DNA of 64,000 nucleotides from Symsagittifera roscoffensis (lineage: Eukaryota > Xenacoelomorpha > Acoela > Convolutidae), in the NCBI RefSeq assembly GCF_963678635.1, contig NC_087071.1:2718537-2782536 (forward strand). Reading direction: 5' to 3'. Under the pieces are notes generated by a model that saw only the letters and a list, made by a program, of their open reading frames with translations, was not told the origin of the DNA and did not search any database. Numbering within the stretch: position 1 is the first letter of the stretch; each line of letters begins with the position of its first letter. Positions 1 to 9,937 of this stretch are shown here, one piece after another. The position numbers were made by a program, and so were the translations under genes.

Positions 1-564
1 GAGACGCTGAAGCAATCTACCCATAACGAAAATTGATGAAGCAGAATTGCAAAATTATCAATTGGAACGATTCACCAGAGAACGCAATTCAAGGAATCAA
101 CAAAAAAATTTGGGCGGCCCCGGTATTGGCTCGGCCAACGAAAAACGGCACGCATGACTTAGTGATTCAAATATCGGGTGTAGTACATCAATATCAAGTC
201 TGAAACAAAAAGACTGTTTAGACCGGCATCAAATAAAAAAAAATACGCTGCTCCAAAAGCCAAATATTTTGCGGTGACAAGTCAAGAAGAGTTCAGAACA
301 TACCTGGGCAGCGAGGCATGCAAACTGATGGGTCGACCATGAAGCATTGTCCTGGTTGAGAACATACTCGATCAACATAGGCTACATAGGCAGATGGATT
401 GTTAATTTCACTGGGTACAACCTGATCATAGAACATCAAAATCTGGATAAAAGTAATCTGACAGCTTAAGCAAAAACACTGCGTTCTATGAAAGACCACA
501 ACAAAAAGATACAAACACATCCGAAGCATAAGACGAATTCAGCACTTCATTCGACTCGTTTGGC
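1..564. other. Decayed repeat DNA, no intact gene
   Basis: I see no credible gene. The last part (about 460-565) resembles 3105-3240: both hold a motif like GCAAAAA.ACTGCGTTCTA, followed in each case by TGGCTA and later AAGTCAGGAC. It is therefore the left part of a diverged repeat unit that recurs at about 3.1-3.9 kb. A 78-codon open stretch at 293-529 on the minus strand has no recognisable content. Confidence 0.5.
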
Positions 565-566
565 TA

Positions 567-1505
567 CCCGGGTTGACCAAAACTTCTAATCATACAATTT
601 CCATTTGTGAAAAACTTCTTGTCATACAAGTCCATACAATGCCATACGTACAGAACATTGTATGAAATCTTTATGATAAAGATTTTTCCATAAATGAATA
701 TTGTATGATAGGTGTTTTTCCATTAACCAAAAATTTTGATTTTTTCTTTCAAAATTTAGTTTCTGAAAAGTTTTTGGTTGTGTTTGCAACCGAACACAAG
801 TGACAAAGACCTTGGTTACTCAAAACACCAAAGGTTGGACGGTGTTGCATTTACAATGCGTAGCAAACGACCTGAATTTGGCTGTCTTTCACAATTGATA
901 TAACAAAAGTAACAAACTTTTATTTTTTGGCAAAATTTTTTCATGATGATTATTTTAAATTTTTTAACTTTCAAGTTATCAGACATTGATCAAGGCTTAC
1001 ATTAACACCCCATACAAAAGAAATAGAAATTTTCACCGTTTTTGAAAAAAAAAATTAAGTGAAAAGAAAATAAAAGCCAATTTTATCGTATCCAGGACAC
1101 GTTATGCACACAAAATATTAAATTTTGCATGCAAAAAAAAAATTTCGAAAAATGTTTGTTTGCGTACGAAATTCGATTTGCGGTTGAAAAAAAAAACAAA
1201 AAAATTTTGAGCCAAATTTTAAAAATTACTTGAAAAATTGTTTGCGTCGCCATCAAAAAAATGCCAGTCATACAATTCCCATATATGGGAATTGTATGGT
1301 AAGCATTTTTTTTCAAAAAAACGAGAAACTCAGTTTTTTATCACCAGACTGTTTTATAAGAATCAAACATCCATAGAAATAGGTTTATACCAGTTTTCAA
1401 CCATTTTTAGAAATTGTATGAAAATTGTATGACAAGCATTTTTCCATACACTTGATGTATGGAATTGTATGATAACCATTTTCGTTGTATGGAGGTCAAC
1501 CCGGG
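567..1505 (+). mobile_element. TIR element A1, about 0.94 kb, TA target duplication
   Basis: The ends are perfect inverted repeats CCCGGGTTGACC and GGTCAACCCGGG, each flanked by TA (565-566, 1506-1507). The interior is very AT-rich and full of variants of TGTATGATAAGCATTTTT in both orientations, so the ends fold back. An inverted relative lies at 1860-2767. The related sequence at 3241 shows the uninterrupted site TGGCTAGCTAAGTCAGG. No transposase is present. TA duplication plus TIRs suggests a non-autonomous Tc1/mariner-like element (inference). Confidence 0.85.
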
Positions 1506-1507
1506 TA

Positions 1508-1857
1508 AATAAGTCAGGACGCCCGCTGGGAGATCACCCAGTGCTACTAATGGAAGGTAGGGAGGCACAGGTACACACCAAAAAAGGAACACTAAGAGAA
1601 GTAGTCCTTGAACCAGAAGGGTCAGAGAGACAAGGGTTATGACATAGATAGAGAAATTCAAGAAATGTTCGACAGAAGTAGAACCAGTAGGAAAAAAATA
1701 GAGACTAGCGACAATTAGCCTAGAAGAATCGATTTATCACGACAAAACCATAATCTTGAGCCCAAAATTCAGAAGAGCCCCAGAGAAGTATTTGACACAA
1801 GACTAAAACAAGCTACTTCCATTAAAACTGAACGTTGTGAAATTATACGCTCCATAG
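1508..1857 (+). pseudogene. Diverged coding repeat, copy A
   Basis: One frame over about 1700-1857 reads ETSDN, stop, PRRIDLS...PREVFDTR.KQAT....ERCEIIRSIV, and lines up with 3455-3620 (ETSDTYPIRINF...FDTR.KHTT....EQCEFVRSIVDNLSEDTL). Shared amino acids with different codons mean both derive from a real coding sequence. The protein is not recognised. A retroelement gag is possible because a predicted coiled-coil stretch follows in the second copy, but this is a guess. Confidence 0.5.
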
Positions 1858-1859
1858 TA

Positions 1860-2767
1860 CCCGGGTTGACCTTCATACACCGAAAATGCTTATCATACAA
1901 TTCCATACATCAAGTTTGTGGAAAATGCTTGTCATACAATTTTCATACAATTTCTAAAAATGGTTGAAAAAAGATATGAACTTATTTCTGTGGCTGTTTG
2001 ATTCTTATAAAACAGTCTGGTGATAAAAAACCGAAGTTTTCCTTTTTTGAAAAAAATGCTTATCATACAATTGCCATAAATGGAAATTGTATGACTGGCA
2101 TTTTTTCGATGGCGACACAAAAAATTTTTCAAGTCATTTTGAAAATCTGGCCCAAAATCTTTTTTGGCTTTTTTTCAACCGCAAATCGAATTTCATACGC
2201 ATGGAAAATTTAATTTTTTGTGTGCATAACGTAGTCCTGGATACGATAATTATGGCTTTTATTTTCTTTTCACCTAAATTTTTTTTTTCAAAAACGCTGA
2301 AAATTCCTATTTCTTTTGTATTGGGTGTTTATGTATGCCTTGATCAATGTTTGATAATTTGAAAACTCAAAAATTTAAATTAATCATCATTGAAAAATTT
2401 TGCCAAAAAACAAAAGTTTGTTACTTTTGTTATATCAATTGTGAAAGACAGCCCAATTCAGGTCGTTTTCTATGCATTGTAAATGCAAGACCGTCCAACC
2501 TTTGGTGCTTTGAGTAACCAAGGTCTTTTTCACTAGTGTTCGGTTGCCAACACTACCGAAAATTTTTCAGAAACTAAATTTAGAAAGAAGAAAATAAAAA
2601 TTTTTGGTTTATGGGAAAACACCTATCATACAATTTTCATATATGGAAAAATGCTTATCATAGAGTTTTCATACAATTTTCTGTACGTATGGAATTGTAT
2701 GAAATTGTATGACAAGAAGTTTCTCATATATGGAAATTGTATGATAAGAAGTTTTGGTCAACCCGGG
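1860..2767 (-). mobile_element. TIR element A2, inverted relative of A1
   Basis: It has the same CCCGGGTTGACC ends, flanked by TA at 1858-1859 and 2768-2769. It is in the opposite orientation to A1: the end continuing AAAACTTCT lies on the left in A1 and on the right here. The unoccupied site is visible at about 3602-3612 (CATAGTAGATAACCTCTCAGAGG against CATAGTA, element, TAAACAACATCTCAGAGG). Short ATG frames inside are AT-rich chance ORFs. Confidence 0.85.
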
Positions 2768-2769
2768 TA

Positions 2770-3240
2770 AACAACATCTCAGAGGACACATTACGAAAGA
2801 CAATTTGACGGGAAAAGGAAAATTATTAATTAAGGAAAAAAACGAATAAGGCGGAACAGATATCAAGTCCGAGGAGTTAAGAAGCAAAGAAACGGAGCCA
2901 CGGACAGGAAACTTATCCAGGGAGTCAGAAAAATCAAATTCAGAAAAATACTCGGTAATGAGCGGCAATCATTTAGACGATCTACACACAGTGTTGATGA
3001 AAACCAACATGAGAAACTAGAGATTGAATTACAGGTAGACCCATCAACAGCTTCAATCTCATCATAGAAAGTCAAATTCGAGAGAAAGATCAAAACACAT
3101 AAAAATTAGGACAACCTGAGCAAAAAGACTGCGTTCTAGAAGAAAAAAAACGAGATTATACGGTTTCAAACAGACCCAAAATTAAAGATGAACTCTCGTT
3201 GATCGATAAAAAGCTTAAAACAGATTTCCTTTGGCTCAAT
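2770..3240 (+). pseudogene. Continuation of coding repeat copy A
   Basis: After element A2 the repeat resumes with AACATCTCAGAGGACAC, matching CCTCTCAGAGGACAC at about 3615. Around 2990-3050 one frame reads RRSTHSVDENQHEKLEIELQ, which parallels about 3790-3870 (RRAV.METKIRNLEQQLQI), a heptad-like stretch. There are many stops. No function is assigned. Confidence 0.45.
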
Positions 3241-3930
3241 GGCTAGCTAAGTCAGGACACTCGAAGGAAAACTATTCAGAGCTTTAAAAAAATGGAAGAA
3301 AAGAAGAAACAGCTACTCAGCTAGAAAAAACGACATCAAAAGAGTTACACCTCAAACCAGAACGTCAGCGAGACAACGGAAGCGACAGGATATGCCATAG
3401 AAAACATCAAAAAACGAACTAAAGAAGTAGAACCAGCATGAAAGAAACTCTAAAGAGACTAGCGACACTTACCCTATAAGAATCAACTTTCTCACGAAAA
3501 ACCACAAACTTGAGCCTAGAACTCTGAATAACCCTAGAAAAGGCTTTGATACGAGAACAAAACATACTACTGCCGTTGAGAAGGAGCAATGTGAATTCGT
3601 ACGCTCCATAGTAGATAACCTCTCAGAGGACACTTTATGAGAGTTCGGGGAGTTGAAGAGTTGGCCAGTTGGCGAGTTCGTGGAGTTTGAAAGAACGAAA
3701 CAGAGCCACAGACAGTACAGTTTATACGGGGAGTCAGAAGAATCAAATTTACAAAGTTACTCGGTAGTGAGCGATGATGACAAAGACAATCGACGCGCAG
3801 TGTGAATGGAAACCAAAATCAGAAACCTAGAGCAACAACTACAGATACATCGCTCATCGGAATTATTTAATGATGATAGCAGTGTGGAAAACGGTACAGA
3901 AAAAAAATGATGGCAGGAGAGCCTATCCAT
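3241..3930 (+). pseudogene. Diverged coding repeat, copy B
   Basis: This is the second copy of the unit seen at 1508-1857 and 2770-3090, free of TIR elements, so it preserves both empty target sites. A frame over about 3455-3640 is open (ETSDTYPIRINF to RSIVDNLSEDTL) before a TGA. Product unknown. Confidence 0.5.
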
Positions 3931-5300
3931 TTGCTTGTGGTCAGGTTCCTTAACCGATTATTTGATGGTACTAAAATGAAATCCTAACTTATCAAATAAT
4001 GGCACTAGATGCTTCCAGATCTAATCGGAGCTCAGAAGAGCAACAAAACGACAAGCAATCTGTCGAAAAGTATAAAAGCAGGCGAGATAAGGAAAGGATA
4101 TCTAGAGGAGGATAGTTAAAAGATCTTTAGCTAGCTTTACAACCAACGGAAAGAGTTTCTCTTCTACACAGCAGGTGGAATCGTAACCTGCAAACAAAAG
4201 GTGGAAGATAATGCATAAGCATAATATCAGTCTTACCACAACTGTATCAGACAAAAGTGTTGTTCAGGTCACAGGACTTTTGATGTGACTAGGGCATAGT
4301 CAAAAAATAACAAAAAACTTCATCGCTTTGATCGCCAAAGACTTAGAAAATCATTTCAAAGGTGAGTCGACGCGTACATATCATGCTTACAAATAAAGAG
4401 AGCCATTGAAATTCAGTTTCCTACTTATGTCAGCCGAGAGCTCGGAGCACAAAGACGTAATATAAATTGACCACCAGAAAATCTGTAAGACAGAGAAGGG
4501 GTAGAACCAAACTCTAGTATTCATAGATCAATTTTTTTAAAACTGGCAGAAGCGGTGCCAAATCAATCAATTAGTGCCGGAGAAACCTGTGACCAACTCA
4601 TAACATATTGGATGCTGAGATACAGCTGCACAATGACTATTTAGTCTAACAATGTGAAAGCCTTCTTTGGAGAATTGAGGAAGGAGCTGAAGTGAGGATC
4701 GCTTGTTGCCCAAGCCTAATCGACGATTTACCAACCGCAGACCAATAGACTAGAATGGTTCAGAAAGGTAGTATTGAACCCTAGTAAATGAGGTTAACTG
4801 ACAGGTAGTCTGTTCTAGATATATGATAAATTGGGATAGATATATGCCGTGGTACTAGGGACGTACGATAGCAAATTTTTCTCAACCCTTTAGTATCGGT
4901 CGCTTCATGATGTTATTGGTAAGAGAAAGAGGAAGGCCGTTGAGTTTTTTTTAACATAATACGGGAGAAGGAAAACATACCGCTTCATAAGACGATTCTG
5001 AAAAATGTACAAAAAAGTTCATACAGAAACAAGGAAAACTACAGGCCGGTACTTGTCTGAACATGGGAACGACGAATGAAGGATTGTGGCCGCATGAATT
5101 TGTGAAATCACAGAAAAGATCAAACAAGATGTGCGAGATCTAGCTGACGTCAGTGCTTTCACGATAGAAAAACTTACCTGAGATTCTTCTCTTGCACGTG
5201 CAATTTTGAATCATCTGAATTATTTGTGTTCAACCATCATTTGCTAAAAGCAGTAAGCGTGAAATCTTCGCCGTTTGTCTTGCAGAGTAACAAAAACAAA
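3931..5300. other. No recognisable feature
   Basis: I find no long ORF, RNA gene or repeat that I can support in this stretch. Short open pieces are interrupted in all frames. It may be an older part of the decayed repeat to its left. Confidence 0.4.
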
Positions 5301-5356
5301 TCATACTTTGGAAGGTTAGTATTGCAGATGAACAAGTCAAAGGTTGGAAGGTTCGT

Positions 5357-5578
5357 ATAGCTGATTAACTGAAACAAATCATAGTTTGGAAGGTGCGTTT
5401 TGAGACGAAGTAGCTTTTGCAGTGAGCGAGGCCAACGGATTGCCGATGAATGGAAAGTCTCTGATGGAGTGCCTCATGGCAGCCACTGCGAGAGCAACCA
5501 ACCAGACAGTGGTGCAAGTATCGAGTCAGAGGACGCTCATTGAAAAAAATGAGGAGCTGTGCCCAAAACTAGAGTAGA
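5357..5578 (+). repeat. Direct repeat unit 1
   Basis: It begins GATTAACTGAAACAAATCATA. It carries an open stretch ANGLPMNGKSLMECLMAAT... that continues to ...IEKNEELCPKLE and a TAG. The next unit starts about 350 bp downstream. The preceding pieces AGGCCGGTACTTGTCTGA (about 5042) and AGGCCGGCACTTGTCTGA (about 5594) are also paired, so the duplicated block is larger than the unit listed. Function unknown. Confidence 0.6.
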
Positions 5579-5708
5579 GGAACAGGGAGAATTACAGGCC
5601 GGCACTTGTCTGATTATGGGAACGACTAAATGAACGTGTGTTAGGATTCCGTCATTCTAGAGAATGATTTCGGCCGCATGCTTTTGTGAGGTTGTAAGTT
5701 TAGTATAG

Positions 5709-5912
5709 CAGATTAACTGAAACAAATCATAAATTGGAAGGTGCGTTTTGAGGCCAACGGAATGCCAATGAATGCAAAGTCTCTCATGGAGTCCCTCATG
5801 GCAGCCATTACGAGTGCAATTATCCGACCCATATGACAGTGGTGCAAGTATCGAGTCAGAGGATGCTGATTGAAAAAAAATGAGAAGCTGTGCCCGAAAC
5901 TAGAGTAGAACT
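5709..5912 (+). repeat. Direct repeat unit 2
   Basis: Diverged copy of 5357-5578. It shares the GCCAACGGA.TGCC.ATGAATG core and the run GACAGTGGTGCAAGTATCGA, but has short deletions, so the peptide frame is not held throughout. This suggests an ageing tandem duplication rather than a working gene. Confidence 0.6.
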
Positions 5913-7473
5913 CCTGAATGGAACCTGGGAAAAGGAGCTCTCAAACTGTGAGTAGGAGAACACCAGCAGTTTTGAAAGACAGACTATAATGTAGAAACAA
6001 TTTGAAGGATGCTCTAGCCGCGGACGCAATTGGAAAGGTCCATACTTACCTACCCTTGCCATGACTACCCTTGCCATTGCACAAATCAGACCTTCCAATA
6101 TCCAGAGAAGAGCAACTTGTGCTTCAAAAGGTATGTCAAAAATTCGATAGTTTTTTGTCGCAGTGTTTGTGTTGAGTTCAAGGATGGTATTGCCATGAAT
6201 TAATGAAGACTTGATGAAATACCGAGATTTCAAGTCACCCACAATGACGACCATACACACGCGACGGACTACAGTCGAAGACTAGAGTTATTCGAAGTTA
6301 CCTGCAGGGCACTGGCCATAACTGTGAAGGTAAAATGCATCTGGAGTCGCATACGATACTTCTCGTGGTTCAGAGTGTCAGTGACATCTTGATCATTTAC
6401 ATTGGCGAAGAACCTTATGAAGAAGCACGCTATAGAATATCGATCTTGCCAAAATTGGAGCTGACGATTTCCAAATTCCTTAATCGTGCATTGGAGGGGA
6501 GTGGCGACTAGATGGGAAAATTCAGGTGAAGTATCTAGAGATAACATCAAGGCACGAGAAACGGGACTATCGCAAAATAAAAGCGTGAGAAGCGATCATG
6601 ATCAGCTCTGCCGATGACACTGTGGAAGGAGAGTGCCCAGTGCACCAAGATCAAAAAGGCCAGCTAGATCAGGGTTGTTTTATTGAGATGACTTGAGATA
6701 TTGAATGGAAAAAACGGCATCATCTTAAGTGAGACCTCAGACTAAAGCTTTGAAGAAACAAGACTGTTTCTCGAAGGCAGCTATTGTTATCTAAAATATT
6801 AATGTTCAATTATTCATCAAAATTCTCATGACGCTTTCTGATTGGGCTGAGAGAACACAAAAGGAAAGAAAACTTCCCTGAAGAGGTGGATATCGAACTT
6901 TAGTTGCTGTTTACTTTAAGAGCAACGTTTTAACATGGCTATGGATTTAGGGGAAAGAAACAAAACTTTCATTAATTTCCAACTTCTGTAAATAACCACT
7001 GGTACTGTATTTCGTTTTTCTTGATGAGCTGCAGGCTTACTGCCACGACTGCAACACGCAATGAAGTCATCGATCCTGTGTCCAGGGAATGACGAAACTT
7101 CGAATTGGTCCTGTTATCCTCAATTTTCTCGCAGTAACTGCAAATCAGAGGTGGAAAATCATAAGAAACAGATGTACAGTAGCGGGAAACACACTTGAAA
7201 AAACGATCCAGAGTCAAATAGCTATTCGCAAACCTTGGAATATTGATCATTCGCTTGAGAAGTGTTGTCCTGGTTCCTGACTGAGAATTCCCAGATTGGT
7301 GACCTTATATCGAAACATCATGCATTCAGCCGTAATTATACGTTGAACAACTTAGAAAACTGAAATTCGTTGCCTCTCGTTGTAAAAGGCATTAAGCGGA
7401 AGTATAGTCCACTTTGATCTTGGGAGTGAAAGATGCGCAATTTTAAAGGCGTTTATCGAGTTATCTTAGATTT
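5913..7473. other. No supported gene
   Basis: Minus-strand open stretches at 5856-6260 and 6269-6550 and a pair at 6972-7280 have no recognisable domain and no homologue elsewhere in the window. I treat them as chance ORFs. Confidence 0.35.
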
Positions 7474-7857
7474 TTTAGAGTACGACTTGACTTCGCAGAA
7501 AAGGACTTCATTGAACTAGACCAATGACCACCTCGATGTTCAAGTATACGTACAGATCCGAGTAACAAGGCATCCCCTCCACGCACAATCTCCACGCCAT
7601 TCCCAGACGAGGTTGAACACAAAAGATGTTCTCTACATGAAACAGAAAAACCTGTCATAGCCAACCATTCTGAAATCAGATTTGAGTTTGTTGAGAAAAC
7701 CCAGTCGTTGTCATAAGAAGACACAACGATTGATCCTGGAACTTCTCTAACAAGAGAACCCAGAAGAAATATGATGTTCGCCAAATACCAACGTCCATCA
7801 TCCATCCTTTGAATTGCAGAAAGACAATTCTAAAAAACTCTGTAAAACCCGGATGGG
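7474..7857 (+). mobile_element. 3' internal remnant of an earlier giant-element copy
   Basis: From TTTAGAGTACGACTTGAC onward this is nearly identical to 27363-27755, the sequence directly before the 3' LTR of copy 1. It ends at the same GGATGGG/TGGAACC junction. The LTR at 7858 is therefore the 3' LTR of a mostly lost upstream copy and also the 5' LTR of copy 1. The left edge at 7474 is a breakpoint into unrelated DNA. Confidence 0.85.
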
Positions 7858-7972
7858 TGGAACCTGATCTAAACTACATTTTAGGATTGGATAAATTAGA
7901 TATTTTACCACTGTAAAGCATTTAATATTAACCAATCATGATCCATCTAACTAACAACCCACTTATTTGTAA

Positions 7973-8000
7973 GTGCTGAAATTACTTGTAATTTCAGCAC
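7973..8000 (+). promoter_or_regulatory. LTR stem-loop (13-bp perfect stem)
   Basis: The arms GTGCTGAAATTAC and GTAATTTCAGCAC are separated by only TT. The structure recurs in all LTRs: 27871-27898 perfect, 49198-49225 perfect, 30840-30867 with one mismatch, 63470-63497 with the inner base pairs changed. It lies about 60 nt before AATAAA, so it may fall near the U3/R border. Its role is unknown. Confidence 0.6.
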
Positions 8001-8061
8001 CAGAGAGATTTGAATTTAACTTAGAAATTAGTTGCCTCTCCAAGAGAACTTCAGCAGCCGC

Positions 8062-8067
8062 AATAAA
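8062..8067 (+). terminator. LTR polyadenylation signal AATAAA
   Basis: AATAAA in the context GCCGCAATAAACCAG. It is conserved at the matching place in both LTRs of copies 1 and 2, and lost in copy 3 (GCCGCAAAAAAACC). Confidence 0.55.
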
Positions 8068-8269
8068 CCAGTATACCCTAGATCTATTGAGCCTAGCAGA
8101 GACTAGTTAAACAACCTGAGACTAGATAGTATAAGAGTAAGATTGAGATCGGTATTAGACTAAGAAGTTGCACGAATCTATCCGGCCGAAAATAAGATAG
8201 CGTGACGAGCAGACGGTGTACCCTATCCGAAATTACTCTATGAGTTAACCACATCGGTCCTAACTCATC

Positions 8270-8284
8270 TGGTGCGACCATAAG
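8270..8284 (+). other. Primer binding site, copy 1
   Basis: TGGTGCGACCATAAG starts two bases after the LTR end, the usual place for a PBS, and begins TGG as a tRNA CCA complement should. It is identical at 31137 in copy 2. The tRNA is not identified. Confidence 0.65.
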
Positions 8285-8354
8285 TCTCGAACAAGACCCT
8301 AATAGCTTAGAATTAACCAAAAATAGATTAGAATTTAGACAAAACATTTTCAAA

Positions 8355-8588
8355 ATGTTATACGACGATAATTTAATCGAAATGTCTCTACGACTCAATA
8401 GATCAGAGCCAATATTCCGAACGATAACAGAACTACCCGGAATTGGAAGAAGACCTCGAACCAGAGACGACATACGACAAAGTAGAAACTTACCAAATAG
8501 TTATATGATAGTACGGCAAAAGCCAACACAAACTTTTATATTTAGAATTTTATTAGCAATGAGTTTAGATTTTTATTTGCAAACATAA
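8355..8588 (+). CDS. Leader ORF, 77 aa, function unknown
   Basis: A short frame directly after the primer site, matching 31222-31455 in copy 2 with only a few substitutions and no indels. The frame stays open upstream of the ATG through the primer site into the LTR end, giving about 110 codons without a stop. The product is basic (PGIGRRPRTRDDIRQ) with no recognisable domain or membrane segment. It could be a leader peptide or the 5' exon of a spliced message. Two young copies are weak proof of coding, so confidence is modest. Confidence 0.4.
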   Translation: MLYDDNLIEMSLRLNRSEPIFRTITELPGIGRRPRTRDDIRQSRNLPNSYMIVRQKPTQTFIFRILLAMSLDFYLQT

Positions 8589-9490
8589 AATCTTGAAGCC
8601 AATCTTCATGATCATTTCAGGCGCTAAACAAAACTATTAATATACAATAACGATTGATAAAAAAATCTTAGATCGTTTTCCTAAATTCTGCAGTATTATA
8701 TAAAACATTGGAAAAATCAAAACAAAAATTAGTAGCATGACAATAAATTGTTAGTAATCATAAAATCATCAACTTTCCCAGCTTCATCACCTAAACATAA
8801 CAGCAATCATAAGCTCACTAAATATCAAAAACTAACATTTTGAACAATTTAAACCATTTTAAACTTAAAATATAATTTTAAAATCAGATCATCAAGGCTT
8901 ATCCTTGGATCTACATTAAATTTTTCTATTTTATTAAATTTAAAACCTGATCATCAAGGCCTATCCTTAGATCAAAAAGAACAATTTTGTTCTCCCCCAC
9001 CCATTTATCAAGTGTGTAACGACCTCAAACGTCGATTCACTATCCAACCCTTTCAAAAAACCCAAGACTAATAGAAATTTTTGAACAAAACTAATCATTC
9101 AAATTAGGATAAACATGGAAGAACTTCGGTTATTCATCATTCACTTGAACCCTCCTCTTACCAGACCCAGGATAAATCTTAGACTTAGTAAGTTTAAAAT
9201 AGTATCTAACGAACTACTCGCGTTCTAATTATACCTGAACCTTGTGGATCGATTTACTATTCTCCAACCCTTGAACACAATCACTACCCCTAAGTAAGAT
9301 TAAGTAAGTTAACACCTTAGCTTATAATAGCCACGAGAAAGTAAAAAATCATTCTTCGGAATCAATATACTTTTCTCTCCAACCCTGAACAAATAGACCC
9401 AGGTTGAGCTAACCAAAAAATCGTAAGAACTAACAGTTTAAGAAAATAGAAATCATCTAACAACTTTTTGCATCCGTTATCCTAAACCTT
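8589..9490 (+). other. Structured untranslated leader, copy 1
   Basis: About 0.9 kb without ORFs. It holds two 25-nt stem-loops (8887-8911, 8949-8973) and several donor-like GTAAGT/GTAAGA motifs near 9187 and 9295. Its counterpart is 31456-32381. Packaging and splicing signals are expected here (inference). Confidence 0.5.
8887..8973 (+). promoter_or_regulatory. Twin leader stem-loops
   Basis: Two copies of GATC-AT-CAAGG-loop-CCTTG-GATC at 8887-8911 and 8949-8973. The second has one mismatch near the base of the stem. Copy 2 has the same pair at 31779-31803 and 31840-31864. Paired hairpins ahead of gag resemble dimerisation/packaging structures of retroviral leaders, but the role is inferred. 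Confidence 0.5.
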
Positions 9491-9937
9491 ATGTCATTTA
9501 AAAATCTAGGAAACAAACAAACAATCGTTTTACACAACTGTGAAATAGATAACAAAAAATACGACCTTGTAATCACACCTCATACACAAACAGTTGGATA
9601 TATTAGAACAAAACGACAAACACTAAAAAGGAAAATAATAACCAAACAAAGACAAATCACACGAAAAAGATTTTCAAAAAATAGAAACGCATTTTCAGAA
9701 TCAGAAGCCAGCAATTTAGACGAACTTTATAAATTAAAAGAATCCATTGATAAAAATTGCCCCATTCACGATCAATTATATTTTTCAAACTCAGAAACAA
9801 CTTCAAATTCATCAAAAAGAGGAAAAAGAAGAATAAAAAAGCAATATAAACACAAACCAGTACACTTGTATAATTGGAATCAACCAATTAGACACATCGA
9901 TAATTACCTATTAACAGTCATTAAACGAAAAAATTAG
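9491..9937 (+). CDS. ORF A, small basic pre-gag protein (copy 1)
   Basis: 148 codons, the counterpart of the 155-codon frame at 32382. Residues about 36-63 are strongly basic (TKRQTLKRKIITKQRQITRKR). A Ser/Glu-rich acidic stretch follows, then a second basic cluster (KRGKRRIKKQYKHK), so nuclear targeting or RNA binding is plausible. No family is recognised. In copy 1 an ATG-to-ATT change at the gag start also creates the earlier ORF A stop. A separate frame ahead of gag is not part of the normal gypsy plan. It might be an accessory or regulatory protein. Confidence 0.6.
   Translation: MSFKNLGNKQTIVLHNCEIDNKKYDLVITPHTQTVGYIRTKRQTLKRKIITKQRQITRKRFSKNRNAFSESEASNLDELYKLKESIDKNCPIHDQLYFSNSETTSNSSKRGKRRIKKQYKHKPVHLYNWNQPIRHIDNYLLTVIKRKN

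Larger units (their letters stand above)
7858..8267 (+). repeat. 5' LTR, copy 1
   Basis: 410 bp, beginning TGGAACCTGATC and ending TAACTCA (TG...CA). It contains AATAAA at 8062-8067 and a perfect 13-bp inverted repeat at 7973-8000. No convincing TATA box is seen. Confidence 0.93.

Noticed and set aside
1083-2362. Short ORFs inside the TIR elements
   Set aside because: AT-rich low-complexity frames, not conserved between the two elements, without transposase motifs.
5856-6550. Two minus-strand ORFs (134 and 93 codons)
   Set aside because: No recognisable domain, no second copy, and the 5' part overlaps the plus-strand direct repeat.
8270-8284. Naming the primer tRNA
   Set aside because: TGGTGCGACC does not let me assign a tRNA with confidence without a tRNA set from the host.
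8093-8473. 126-codon minus-strand ORF over the LTR end and leader
   Set aside because: It lies opposite the open leader frame and is truncated in copy 2 and diverged in copy 3. Probably a shadow.
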